This document shows, in pieces, positions 36,318 to 47,525 of a stretch of DNA of 64,000 nucleotides; position 1 is the first letter of the stretch, and each line of letters starts with the position of its first letter. Source of the stretch: Jacaranda mimosifolia (Eukaryota; Streptophyta; Magnoliopsida; Lamiales; Bignoniaceae); contig CM032121.1 in assembly GCA_018894105.1 (NCBI GenBank), forward strand, positions 6,428,507 through 6,492,506, in the 5' to 3' direction. The notes beneath the pieces are model-generated. The model was not told the DNA's origin, ran no database searches, and worked only from the letters and a program-made list of their open reading frames with translations. A program made the position numbers and the translations under genes.

Positions 36318-39300
36318 CTATTTGTGGATATCCCTGATGATGACCCTGAGCTCATCATTTCCCATTTCCTGCTGGTCTTGTTGAATTTGTATGGCAGATT
36401 CAGCCACTGATTTTGGGCACAATTCTACCTCAATCAACTGCAGTGATAGAATATCTCCCACTTCAGAAGGAATCTTCGGCAGATTGCGGCAATCACGCAA
36501 AACCAATTGTTGAAGCTTGGGGAAATGTTCGCTGGGGGCCACATTCCACTGAGCGATATCTAAGTGATCCAGTTTCAATAATCTGAGCTGCTGGAATTCT
36601 CCTTCTGTTGTGTCCCATCTTTTTCCCACAAAGGAATCAGATGCTAATTTGAGAACTTGAAGGTTTGGCAATTCCCCAATTAAAGAAATCTTCACCCACG
36701 GCAACCACAGGCGAGACAGAGTCAGCTTTTTGATATTGGAGGGGAAGTGGATCTCAGCCGTTGATGTTGATGCAAAAAAGGCGGCCATATTGAGGGACTC
36801 GAGCTGAGTGTGGAAGTTGAGATCAGGATAGCGATATACCCCCTGGTTGTCCAAAAATGGTTCACATTTACATTTGCATTTGAGTTTGCGGAGATGGGGC
36901 GAACATTTCAAAATCTCTTCATCCTTTAATGTTTGAATATTAATGGAAGAAAGAAACTCAAGGTTATTTGTTTGGGAGTTTTGGCAGTCGTCATCAAAAA
37001 ATGCTAGCGGAAAGCTGAAGTACCTCAACTTCACCAGTTTCTGAATTACTGAGGATATAGGAACTTTGACACTCACTTTAACAAAAAGAAATTCAAGGTT
37101 CACTAGGCTGCCTATTGATGCTGGCATACGATGAGCAGCCAAGTATCTCAAGTTAACCAGAAGTTCAATTCCACAATAATCGCTGAGCCAGTTGTATGGT
37201 AAATCCAAGACTCTGAGTAATTTCATGTTCCCAAAATTCAACGATGAGCACTCTGAAAGACGTCCCAAGAAACAGCGAACATGGCTGCCAAAAGGTAGCA
37301 AGTCTCTCCCTGCATATGTGCGGACACACAGGCGGTGATGCTTGGTGTATATTGAGCACTTGCTGGAAAAAAAAGGGAGAGCCATCATCTATACATGTTT
37401 ATCACCACAATAGCAAGCCAAGACACAGAGATACAATAAAGTTTAAAGGTGAAAATGCATAGAGTTTGTGAGTAAACATACTCGTCCACCCATTTCAGGA
37501 AGTTTTCTTCCTCAGCTATTCTCAAGCACAAGTCAAACAGTAAATCATGAACAACACAAGCTTTGGCTCCACCATCTGATCTTCTTTTGGCAACTATTAC
37601 TAGGCTTTTATTAATCAGCTCCATTAGATATTCTTCTGCTACATTCTCCGGGCTCTTCTCCTCTTCCTTATGTATGAATCCTTCGGCAATCCATAGGCAT
37701 TTCAACTTCTTCACTGGGATTTCTGTATCCGCTGGAAATGCTCCAAAATAGAGAAAACACGGTTTCAAATGTCCTGACAGATGTTTGTAACTGAGTTTCA
37801 ATATCTGCATCACCGATTTGTTTTTGTCAGGAAAAATATATGAGGCTAAACTTTGTCCTACAATTTTCCATTTACTTTCTTCCTTGTCCATGGTTGAAAG
37901 AATACCAGCTATAACGACTACTGCAAGTGGTAGTCCGTAGCAATTTGCTGCAATTTCCTTTCCAATCCCTAGCAATTGTGCAGGGCAAGGATTATTGTGG
38001 AAAACCTTCTTCTCCAAAAGCTGCCAACACTCATCACTTGACAAAGAAGGAAGTGCATAGATTATGCTATTAGGTGGAGCCACATCCTTATTCCTAGTGG
38101 TGAACAAAATTCGGCTTCCATTTGCATCATCAGGGAAACATCTTCGCAAATCATCCCATGCATTTGAATCCCATATATCATCCACTACAATCAAGTATCT
38201 CCTTCCTTTTAAACTTTTGTAAATGTGTTCAGCTAAGTTTTCTTCTTGCATATTCAAGATCGTAACTTTGTCAAGCTCACTTCCCAAACTAATCAGAATG
38301 TCAATCAATAGATTTTTCCTCTGATATGTTTGGGAAACGACGCACCAGGAGCGTTTGTCAAAGTAATAGTCAACTAAGGGATGATTGTACAATTTTTTTG
38401 CGAAAGTTGTCTTACCAAGTCCAGGCATCCCAAAGATGGTAATACTCTGGAGGTGCTCCGTTCCTCCTACCAATGGATCTAGAATTTCTCTTCCCTTCTC
38501 CTCAAAACCAACTGTGATATCATTGACCTCAGAATTTCTCTTGGCTTGTAATGATAGCTGTGTGCTGAAATCTTTTGCAACTTTTAAGGCTCCAATATTA
38601 TCGTAACTTTTCTTGATTTCTTGAAGCTCATTCCCAATTAGCTTAATCTTGTGGTTGACATCAGTGAGCCTGATTATGAGATACCAGAGAGTAGCATCTC
38701 CAACCAAAAATGAGTTGATCAGATATTCAGCTCCGTATGTCACGTCTCTAATTCGCATCACAGGCCCTTTTAATTCTTCAATCTCTGAATATCGAGGCAC
38801 CTTTATATCCTTGAGATAAGAATAGCAAAGCAGTAGTCTCTGATGAAGTATTTTGATTTGAACCTTGACGTCAACAATCAGATTATGATCCTCACTCATT
38901 AGATCGTCGAGATCATGAAGGAGCGAATCAACAATGAAGAGCGAATCAACAGAAACAGCTTTCGGAATCATACAAGGTTCACTTATATCCGGAACCGGAA
39001 TTGCAAATGTGGTGATATTAGCTTTCAAGAGGTTGATAGATTCCAACAAAGAACCTAAGGCATTATCCGTTAATCCTGTGGCTACGGATACTTGTTCTGC
39101 AGTGAAAATGAAGGAATGTACTAAACTTCCGGCTTCATTGGCTACTGCTTCAAATTCTGACAAAAGATTGTTGACTTGTTCAAGCTCAGCACCTAGCAAT
39201 AATGCATCCCCAAGAACGGTGACAAGAAATCTGAGCTCCTTTTTAAGACAGACGATCCGATCCTCATACGAAACAATCAATTCTGTTTCATAATCCAGTA

Positions 39301-39682
39301 ATTGAAGAATGAAAATGATAAAAGCTGCCAAAAGTTCATTTTTCTCTAGGGTTTTGTCCTTGTCACCTAACTGGTGAAGCTTTGGCACTGTGAAGAATTC
39401 TTGAAGCTCTTGCGTGAAAGATTCAACCAAGTTGGATAATTTTCTATAATTCCCAGGCCCAGATATAAGGTCCCAAATTTCATCAAACCTTAAACTTTTT
39501 GCATGGCTCAGTACTTTGAAGTCAGAGTTGATGCCCAATTTTAAGGCATAGTCACGAACAGCTAAAAGAAGTGGTTGGGTACAGGAAATTAAGGCTTTTT
39601 GGTGGATCAAATTTGGTCTCCTCCTCCTTTCAAACAATTCTCCATAAACATGAAATAGGGTTTGTCTAGAGGAAGAATCCAT
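36318..39682 (-). CDS. NLR-B: R1-like CC-NB-ARC-LRR immune receptor
   Basis: The best-preserved NLR of the window. Exon 1 is 39682-37482 and exon 2 is 37362-36318 on the minus strand. The 119-bp intron has donor GTATGT and acceptor TTTTTTCCAG at the same place as in NLR-D, giving about 1081 residues. R1-like N-terminal domain 1-270; coiled coil about 275-380 with RDVTYGAEYLINSF; P-loop GMPGLGKTT 418-426; kinase-2 LIVVDDIW 497-504; GSRILFTTR 522-530; GLPL 583-586; CFLYFGAFP 642-650; VHD 711-713. Exon 2 encodes the LRRs (LLRVLDLPYNWLS, LVNLRYLA, CSPHLRKLKC, LPNLQVLKL, FPKLQQLVL) and ends ELRVIIRDIHK. No breaks were found. The ATG start is supported by the MDSS N terminus common to all paralogues. 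Likely functional; the recognised effector is unknown. Confidence 0.95.
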
Positions 39683-39794
39683 TTCTCCTCTTGTTTAACA
39701 GGTGGGATTGAAAAGTATGTAACAGCTGAGGTTATAAGTCGTAAAATTTATTACAGAAGAGGTGTAGGAAAGTGAAGATAGAAATGGAGGAAAC
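39683..39794 (-). promoter_or_regulatory. Conserved 5' leader of NLR-B
   Basis: On the minus strand the blocks TTTCCTCCATTTCTATCTTC, ACACCTCTTCTGTAATAAAT, TAACCTCAGCTGTTAC and CTTTTCAATCCCACCTGTTA precede the ATG, in the same order as at NLR-D and NLR-E. Shared leader or core promoter. Confidence 0.5.
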
Positions 39795-41299
39795 TGCACA
39801 TAGGCACATTGATTAAATTGATCGCTTTGTGGGACTTCCCTTCAAAGAGTAAGGCCCAAGGAGAAGACATATGACGGAATCTTGGAATCCCTTGTTGAAT
39901 ATCTATATTCTTAGCTGGCAAGATTATTAATGGGTTAAAATAATACCTAAATCACGACCAACATAGAAGATGGTGAAAAATGAAAATATTATTTTACATT
40001 GCTTTGAGTTGTTGTCTAGTTTTTTAAAGAAAATAAGAATACATATTATTTTATATTTTTTGCTAAAAAAGGTGAAAAATATTGTTTGTCTAATTTTGTA
40101 ATAAGTAGCAGATTTTCTTTTAGATAAAAGGTAAATTTTATTAAATAGAATCAAAAGTCAAAACTTTGTCAATTACATTAGAACCCAACAAAGATAGAAT
40201 AGTAGCATGTCTAGCTATAAAATGAGCACATTGATTAGCATTACGACATATACGTGAAAAAGAAACATAACTTGAATATAAAAGATATGCTTTAGCATTT
40301 GAAATAATCATATCAACAGCCGAAAAATTTTGGAGACTGATTCTGAAGAGCATTAATTAATCACTGATAAACAATCCCCTTCAATAACCACTTTCAACCA
40401 GGAAGAATTTAGAGCACAAATAACAAGTTTGTTTGGCTGCAAGAGCTTCAGCAACTTCGGCTTCCAAAAGTGCATTTACAATCGAGAAAACGTAAATTGC
40501 AAACTTTAGTTGTATCAAATATAACGAACGAAATAAATTATTTTGAAGGTTCTATCATTGCAATTGCCATTGCCATTGTTAGGTTCTTTACTTTCTTTTC
40601 ATCACTTCAATATAAACTTTCAAATTATTTAAGTTCTATTTTAATTACATCAACATGAATTATCGGTACCTTATTTATAGCTTTTGCTGCAAGAATAACT
40701 GAGTTACCATTTGTTCAAATAGTCAAAAGTATGTTGTGTCTAATCTGACTAATAAATATAGAAAAACAAAATAAATAAGAATTCAAATATGAAACAACAA
40801 ATCATAACAAAATTTAACATAGTGATAAGGAAGTTAGAAAGAATCTTGGTTAAAGTGATTGTCTCGAAGTTTATTTATACATGAAAAATATTTAATACTT
40901 ATCATTTAGATAATAAGTTTTATTTAAAAAAAAATTCTTTCTAGATAAATATTACATTAGTTGTTATTTCAAATTTTACATTATTTTTTAGAGAATCAGA
41001 TGCTATTTTACATTATATTTTAGAGATTAATTTTTTTGGAAATAGGCATGAATTGCCACATTCCTATCAGTTTGAGACTTAGAATTTTTTAGAAGCCTAC
41101 AAATAGGCTCACATATGTAGCTTGCCACACACAACTTAAGTAATAAAATTCTTTGATTTTCTCTTCACGAGAAAGACTCATCTCTTTAACTTAGTTCTAA
41201 AGCTTGTGTGGATAAGCTTTCTTTTATTCAAGTTATTTATGTATCCATGGAATGAAAAGAAAAATAATTTATTAATTAGTTAGTAAATATTATTCGGAA
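39795..41299 (-). other. NLR-B upstream region (module P, copy 4)
   Basis: A non-coding region matching 28430-29420 and 43440-45040 in the same orientation, and 12.9-14.3 kb in reverse. It is interrupted by a LINE tail (40122-40489) and by an LTR fragment beginning at 41300. The open frame 39927-40154 is not conserved and is not taken as a gene. Confidence 0.75.
40122..40489 (-). mobile_element. LINE (non-LTR) tail with RNase H-like C terminus
   Basis: This segment interrupts otherwise collinear upstream sequence (compare 28660-28690). The minus strand reads NALLEAEVAEALAAKQ and, in 40353-40141, NAKAYLLYSSYVSFSRICRNANQCAHFIARHA, the C-terminal RNase H-like region common in plant LINE reverse transcriptases. 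Flanks gtagcagatttt and aaattgcaaacttt resemble a degenerate long TSD. It is 5'-truncated and interrupted by stops. Confidence 0.65.
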
Positions 41300-41346
41300 T
41301 GTAACACGACAATACCTTTAAGCCCAACAACTCGAAGGCATTAAAT

Positions 41347-42087
41347 GGGTAAATTGCATTTTTGGTCCCGCAACTTATGCCGTTTTCGATTTTGGTCTCA
41401 TTCTTTTGCACTTTCTCATATTGCATCCTATAAGTCCATTTTTTTCTCAATTTAAGTCCTAAAAAGGGGTTCCGTCCAATAATTAACGGAGAAGTCACGT
41501 GCCACTCACGTGGCCATTAAAATTATTGCTTTCTTGGTCCCATAAGTTAGGCCCGCTTGCATTTTTTGTCCCAACGATAGCTTAAATAAATTTTTGCAGA
41601 AGAAGAAAGAAAAATAGCCATAAGTGAAGGTGCCATTTATTTTTGTGGCACACCGTCTTCATTGAAAACCTCATGGACAAATGAAAATCCAAATAGGAGG
41701 TTTCATGGTTGTGCTTCCATGAATAATAGATGTGGTTTCTTTGTTTGGAAAGACCCTCAAATGTGTGAAAGAACAAGACAAGTGATACTTGGGTTGTAGG
41801 ATGTTGAATGTAATGAAGAAAAGTTGTTAAAACTTCAAAAAAAATTATTGGAGCTATCGTTGGGACCAAAAATGCAAACGAGCCTAACTTATGGGACCAA
41901 AAAAGCAACAATTTTAACGGCCACGTGAGTGACACATGACTTCTCCGTTAATTATTGAACGGAACCCCTTTTCAGGACTTAAATTGAGAAAAAAATGGAC
42001 TTATGGGATGCAATATGAGAAAGTGCAAAAGAATGGGACCAAAATCGAAAACGGCCTAAGTTGTGGGACCAAAAATACAATTTACCC
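41347..42087. mobile_element. Non-autonomous MULE with long TIRs and captured GRF fragment
   Basis: Perfect 9-bp TSD GCATTAAAT at 41338-41346 and 42088-42096. The arms start GGGTAAATTGCATTTTTGGT and remain complementary for about 240 bp (41347-41590 against 41850-42087). The central ~250 bp are not inverted and hold GRF zinc-finger coding text (41626-41799). No transposase. Confidence 0.9.
41626..41799 (+). pseudogene. GRF-type zinc-finger fragment inside a MULE
   Basis: This frame reads FCGTPSSLKTSWTNENPNRR, then FHGCASMNNRCGFFVWKDP and MCERTRQVILGL, ending at TAG 41797-41799. That matches the plant GRF zinc finger (C-x-C-G...NPxRRF..C....CGFFxWxDP). The first Cys of the usual CxCG is replaced (YFCG), and no good ATG precedes it. 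Frame after the stop continues to look coding-like for a short distance (ECNEEKLLKLQKKLLEL, a possible coiled coil). GRF fingers in topoisomerase 3, APE2 and NEIL3 bind single-stranded nucleic acid; the role of plant single-GRF proteins is unknown. Probably a captured host or transposon-derived fragment. Confidence 0.75.
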
Positions 42088-43389
42088 GCATTAAATCATT
42101 GAACTCAATAGAGCACACTAAAATCCTAAAAATATTATTTCAAAATTCCAAAATCATCACAGTAGGAAATAACTCACTCAAACACTTGTTTGAGTTAAAC
42201 CTAAGTATCAAAAATCTAAAAAAAAAAAAAAAAAGAAAAAAAGAAAAGAAATTCTTAAAAACCAATAGGATTTAAAACAGAGAGCAAGAAAGATTGTAAA
42301 GCAATACTAAAAATACAGATCTCTCGTCCCCATCCTCAAAATTGTTTGTCTTCCTCGTCTTGAATTAAATTTTTTGTAAAAGATTTAATCAATAAAATAT
42401 GATCAGCACTTCGCCTAGTAAGCAAATTTCCTTCACCTTCTTTTGGGAATTAAACATACATAAATGTGCCACAACAAATAAAATTGTTAAAGAAAACAAT
42501 CATTCATTTTCGCTAAAGGAAAGGAAGTAATTACATACAAAATCAGGAATTAACTTATAAAAATATTTTCAAAACATGGTGTCGAATAATTCCGGACCAA
42601 ATTAATTATACAACCTATCATAAATGTTCAATTCATTATTTAACCATTTCCATGAACTTTCGGGATTCTAATCGGATAAATTTATCAAAATTTTAACTGC
42701 AACCCTGTTAAGCGGGTTTAAATACTACTATTATTACAATAAGTACTATTGTTAGTTTGTTACCCATAAGAGGGTCTTTAACTACAACCCCATTAAGTGT
42801 GTATGGACACTATTATTATTACCTATAGGAGCTTTAACTACAATCCATTAAATGGGTTCAAATATCTTAATTTTACCTGTAGCACAGTCACATAACTTAT
42901 TCATAGTGATAATTTCTCAATTAATTAAAATATAGAATCTTTTTGTTATTTAATTTTAATAGAGAACACAAAATATTGAATTTCATGTGACATTAAAAAT
43001 TTGAATTTTCACATGTTCAAATTCAAATTTTTATGCGTGCAAAAATCTTGAGAATAATAAATTTGCAAACGAAACAATTTTTGTAACAAATAAACAAACA
43101 TGGTTAGAACTTGAATTTACAATACGCAAATTCTCCTATTTTTATGCGGAATCATTCATGTAAAAAGAATATTTTTCTCATGTGAAAGAAGAATAGAAAG
43201 AAAAAGAAAATCATTTATTCCAACTCCTAAAACTAAAAATTTCCTCTAATTCGATCTACCACTTAGGGCCTCTCCACCGAATTTACAACAAAAACAATGA
43301 TATATGTTAGTACCCAATCAAAAGGATGAATTTTTCTAAGAATTTCTAGAGCAGAAAAAGGAATTTGATAATATATTCCTCATCTCTGA

Positions 43390-45047
43390 AAAGTGTTGTA
43401 TTATCTGAGGTTATAACTTGTAAAATTTAGTGAAGATTTAAACGGCGGAGCTCCATATAATCCGTAAACTGCAGATAGGCACATTAATTGAATTGATCGC
43501 ATTGTGACACTTCCTTCCAAAGAATAAGTCCCACGGCAAAGACATATGATGCATGGAAACCACCGTCGAATATCTATATTCTTAGCTGGCAAGATTATTA
43601 ATGGGTTAGAATAATACCTCAATCATGACAAACATATATATAAGATAGTGAAAAATGAATATATTATTTTGCATTACATTGAATTGTTTGTCTAGTTTGT
43701 TAAAGAAAATAAGAATACATATTATTTTATATTTTTAGTTACAGAAGGTGAAAGATACTGCTTGTCTGATTTTATAAGTTGCAAATTATAATAATATCAA
43801 ATATAAAGAACGAAATAAATTATTCTGAAAGTTTTACCAATGCCATTGTTAGATGCTTCTACTTTCTTTTCATTACATCAATATAAAATTTTGAATTATT
43901 TAGGCTTTGTTCTTTATCATTTTTAATTCTCAAAATATTTTTCTACACCCAAAACAATCCCAAAATGTGTATACATTCTCCAATCATTCTCCCAAAACAC
44001 AAAAATTTTATACCCAAAAAATTCTTCCCAAAACGATTTCAAAATACCCTATACCCTGAAAATCACACCTTTCCCCACCTACCCCCTCACTTTCTTACTC
44101 TATCTTATTTGTTTAATAAATAAAATTTAAGATGATTTAATTTCTTATAATATAAAATTATTTATTTTTTTAACTTGATGAATTGTTATAAGTATTACAT
44201 ATATAAATTATTAAATAAACTATTTTATTTAAATCAATAAATAAGTTTTATTTGTACATAAATCATAAATAATAAATAGCTAAATAATTATATTTTAATT
44301 AGTAATTAATGTAAAATAATTAATTTTTTTTATATAAGCCGATATTAACAATTATGAAAATTATGATATTAACCATTTTTTTACAATTAAGATATAATTA
44401 TGATTTCATAAATAATTAATATTTATTGATAAATATTTTCTTCCAAGTAATACATCATTTGCTAATGTTAAATTTATAAAAATATAAATTTCATAATAAA
44501 TCACCAATTAAATTAATTATACATTATTTTATTACAATCATATATCAATCATTGCACATATATATACACATACATACATTACATAATAAAAAAATCACTT
44601 TTACCCTAAAAGCCAACAAAAAATCAACTGATTTGACATTTATAGTAAAATTTGTCTCCCTTCAAAACACAAAAAAAAAAAAAAAGACTCATTCTCAATT
44701 CATTTTTCTTATTTTTCTCAAAAAAAAAAAAAAACTCTTGATACATTCTCCAATATTTCCCCTAAAAACCCATTCTCGAAAAAATTTTCCACAAAAGAAC
44801 AAGCCCTTAAATTTTATTTTCATTACATCAATATGAATTATTGGTACCATATCTATAGCTTTCACTGCAAGAATAATTGAGTTATCATTATTCCAAATAG
44901 CCGAAAGTATTTTGTGGCCAATCTGATGGATGGATGTAGAAATACAAAATAAATAATAAATTAAGGGGAAAAAAAACGATAAGTTACAACAAGACTAACG
45001 TAGTTCGGCTTCAATTGAAATATATTTAAATTTATTATGATAATTTA
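43390..45047 (-). repeat. Orphan NLR upstream region (module P, copy 5)
   Basis: Minus-oriented, collinear with 39720-40900: leader fragment near 43405-43470, gaattgatcgc block at 43490, taatgggttagaataatacctcaatcatg at 43598, then ttctttaa-rich sequence to about 44970. No NLR coding sequence follows below 43390; a truncated LTR does. Interrupted by a MITE at 43903-44806. Open frame 43401-43622 is non-coding module sequence. Confidence 0.72.
43903..44806. mobile_element. Harbinger-like element with TTA duplication
   Basis: Inserted relative to 40618-40660. The ends GGCTTTGTTCTTT and AAAGAACAAGCCC are inverted and flanked by TTA (43900-43902 and 44807-44809). The interior is A/T-rich with poly-A runs. 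The open frame 44552-44836 is low-complexity and is rejected. Confidence 0.6.
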
Positions 45048-46682
45048 TGTAACATCCTAAAATTTTATGGTTATAAAATTTAAAATTTTATTATTTCAAT
45101 ATTTGATGAAATTTAATTATTCTTTCATATTATTATTTTATTCAAATTTCTTAGGTCTAATTTGTAATTTTTGAAGACTTAATTGAATAAATTAGAAAAG
45201 CTTAGGGGCTTGAATGGTATTTTTCATGTAATGACCCCGAAATTTTATATATTTGTTAAATTATTATTAATTATTTTATCAGTTAATTTTAGTTATTCAA
45301 TTAGAATTTTGAATTATTTAATAGTGATAAAAATTATATAAGATTCAATTGATATTTTTACAAGATTTTGAGATCAAAAATGCATTTTATTTATTTTGGG
45401 AACTAAATTGAGAGAATTCTAAATTATTATTAAAAAAAAATAAAAAATGAAATGATGATGGTACCAGCCGAGCCATGCTGCTCCATGCTTTCTATCAAGT
45501 CAGAATTTAATGCATGTTGACTTCAATTTTCCTTCTTCATTTTTCTTCAATTTTTTTCTTCATTTTCTTCATTCACCCGCCACCTTCTTCCTCCATTTCA
45601 ACCAGGCAAAAACTTCAACGCTAAGCCACCATTTCTTCATCACACCTTACCATCACCTCCCTCACCAATTTCAGGCCACAAGACAGCAGCCATGCACGGT
45701 GGTTGAAGGTGGTCGGAGAAGCAACGGAAAGAAACCCATTTCCTTGGTAAAATTTCAATGATCATCTCCAAGCCCCGAAACTTGCGACGAAGGGTACGGT
45801 TGTGTAGCTAGGGAGGAGGAGAAACAGAATATAGGGTTTCATGGCGGTTTCCGGCGACGGAGGGCGGTGAACGGAGCTAAACAGTGGCGGCGGAGCAAGG
45901 TGGTTTTTGGGGCTGTTTTCGTGTTTTCCGATAAATAGGAGCAGTATAACTAAAAACTAGCCTGAGATTATTGTTCATGAGGGTGTAAGGAAGAGAACGG
46001 TTTAAAGTGTCCATATTCAGGCGGCGGCGGCGCTCCGGCGACTTGGGGGCAGAATTATCTCCTCGTTCCAATGGTCGTGACGGTATAGTCCATTTTCGAA
46101 TCCGGGCATTAGTTAGTGAGTTATGAATTTTGTTAGATTTTGATAATTATATTTTTATGTATTATATATATTCATGCAAGGTATATGTATGAGTTAGGAT
46201 GATAAGTGATTTAATTATGGACTTTAGGTGGTGTTATTATATGATTATGTATTATATATATATGCATAGGAATTTTTAGATTTTGATGGCATATTAATAA
46301 TTTTGGAGATAATTGTTAGATTAAGCATGGAATATTATGTAGTTGGAGGTTGAATTGAGTTATATAAGATTTTGTAAGATTCAATTAGTGACATTTTGTG
46401 GGTTTGAGCTAATTATAGATTATTATAAAATAGGAATTTAAGATTTTAAATCTTAAATTATTAATAGTTGATAGGATTAAGTTAGCTTGATTTAATTATA
46501 TAAATTTGGACTTAAATAAGATTTATTTGGTAATTTTGGGAAATATTAAGCTTCGATAATGAATAAGGTTAGTAGAATCGATCGAACTTTGATTATGAAT
46601 TATTTTGTGAATTAGGTGACGGAGATTTGGCCGGTGACGAGCAGTAGTTGTATATCTGACTGACTGGGTATATTACACTAAG

Positions 46683-47028
46683 GTGAGGATCTATCCCTCT
46701 TGGTACTTGTTATATCTATGAGGTTCTGCCAATTTGGCACCCTATTGAGCTATCTGTTATTGAAATTAACCCCTGTAAGGGTTTACTGTTTCTGTACGTT
46801 ACTCAGAACCGTGTTTGGTTTCTGTTTGTTATTTGATTCTGTTCTGAATACCTCTGTGAGGATCTATCCCTCTTGGTACTTGTTATACCTATGAGGTTCT
46901 GCCAATTTGGCACCTATTGAGCTATCTATTATTGAAATTAACCCCTGTGTGGGTTTACTGTTTCTATACGTTACTCAGAACCGTGTTTGGTTTCTGTTTG
47001 TTATTTGATTCTGTTCTGAATACCCCTG
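46683..47028. repeat. 173-bp tandem duplication inside the inner LTR
   Basis: gtgaggatctatccctcttg at 46683 recurs at 46856, and the following ~170 bp are nearly identical with a few substitutions. Two matching short open frames result. Confidence 0.85.
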
Positions 47029-47339
47029 TGAGGGTAATATCTGTTCTATATCTGTTTCTGCCTGTTCTGGCGCCCAGAATTTTGTCTATTATCTGTTCTG
47101 ATCTGCTTTGTATCTGTTGCCTTGTCAGCATTTCTGTTATCTGATCTGTATTTTGGCCACGCTGGCATATCTGTATCTGTTATTGTTATCTGTTGCCTGA
47201 TAGGCATTGTTTCTGTCTGCTTGATCTGTTCTGTCTGAAACCGGCAATGTGCTAGGGACTTTCCCCTGGGCATCTGCATAAGCGGTTAATTCTATTATTT
47301 GTACGGTGATTATGAGGCCAAGGGCCAATCTGGGCAAAA

Positions 47340-47525
47340 TGTTTGGTTATATAATGCACGCTTGGGATTTTCCCCTCGGTGTCTACGGCACGCTTGGGAC
47401 TTTCCCCTCGGTGTCAACGATACACTAGGGACTTTCCCCTAGGTGTCGGCGGTACGCTAGGGACTTCCCCTGGGTATCGATGGTATGCTAGGGACTTTCC
47501 CCTAGGCATTGGCGGTGCGCTATAC
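47340..47525. repeat. ~36-bp minisatellite inside the inner LTR
   Basis: About five diverged copies of the unit GCTAGGGACTTTCCCCTAGG plus TGTCGGCGGTAC lie in tandem, varying between ggcttgggac and gctagggac forms. Confidence 0.8.

Larger units (their letters stand above)
41300..43380 (-). mobile_element. Truncated LTR related to the 29424 element, minus orientation
   Basis: The plus strand starts TGTAACACGAC, the end of a minus-oriented LTR. The body resembles the 29424-31838 LTR in reverse: the tagttaaag minisatellite at 42690-42860, the gacgaggaag block near 42350 and the ggccctaagtggtagatc block near 43265. It holds a MULE insertion (41347-42087). Its other end near 43380 is lost where NLR leader-like sequence begins. 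A poly-A-rich run lies at about 42218-42250. No gene is seen in 42097-43380. Confidence 0.6.

Noticed and set aside
44552..44836. 94-codon Lys/Phe-rich open frame
   Set aside because: It lies in the poly-A-rich interior and end of a Harbinger-like MITE.
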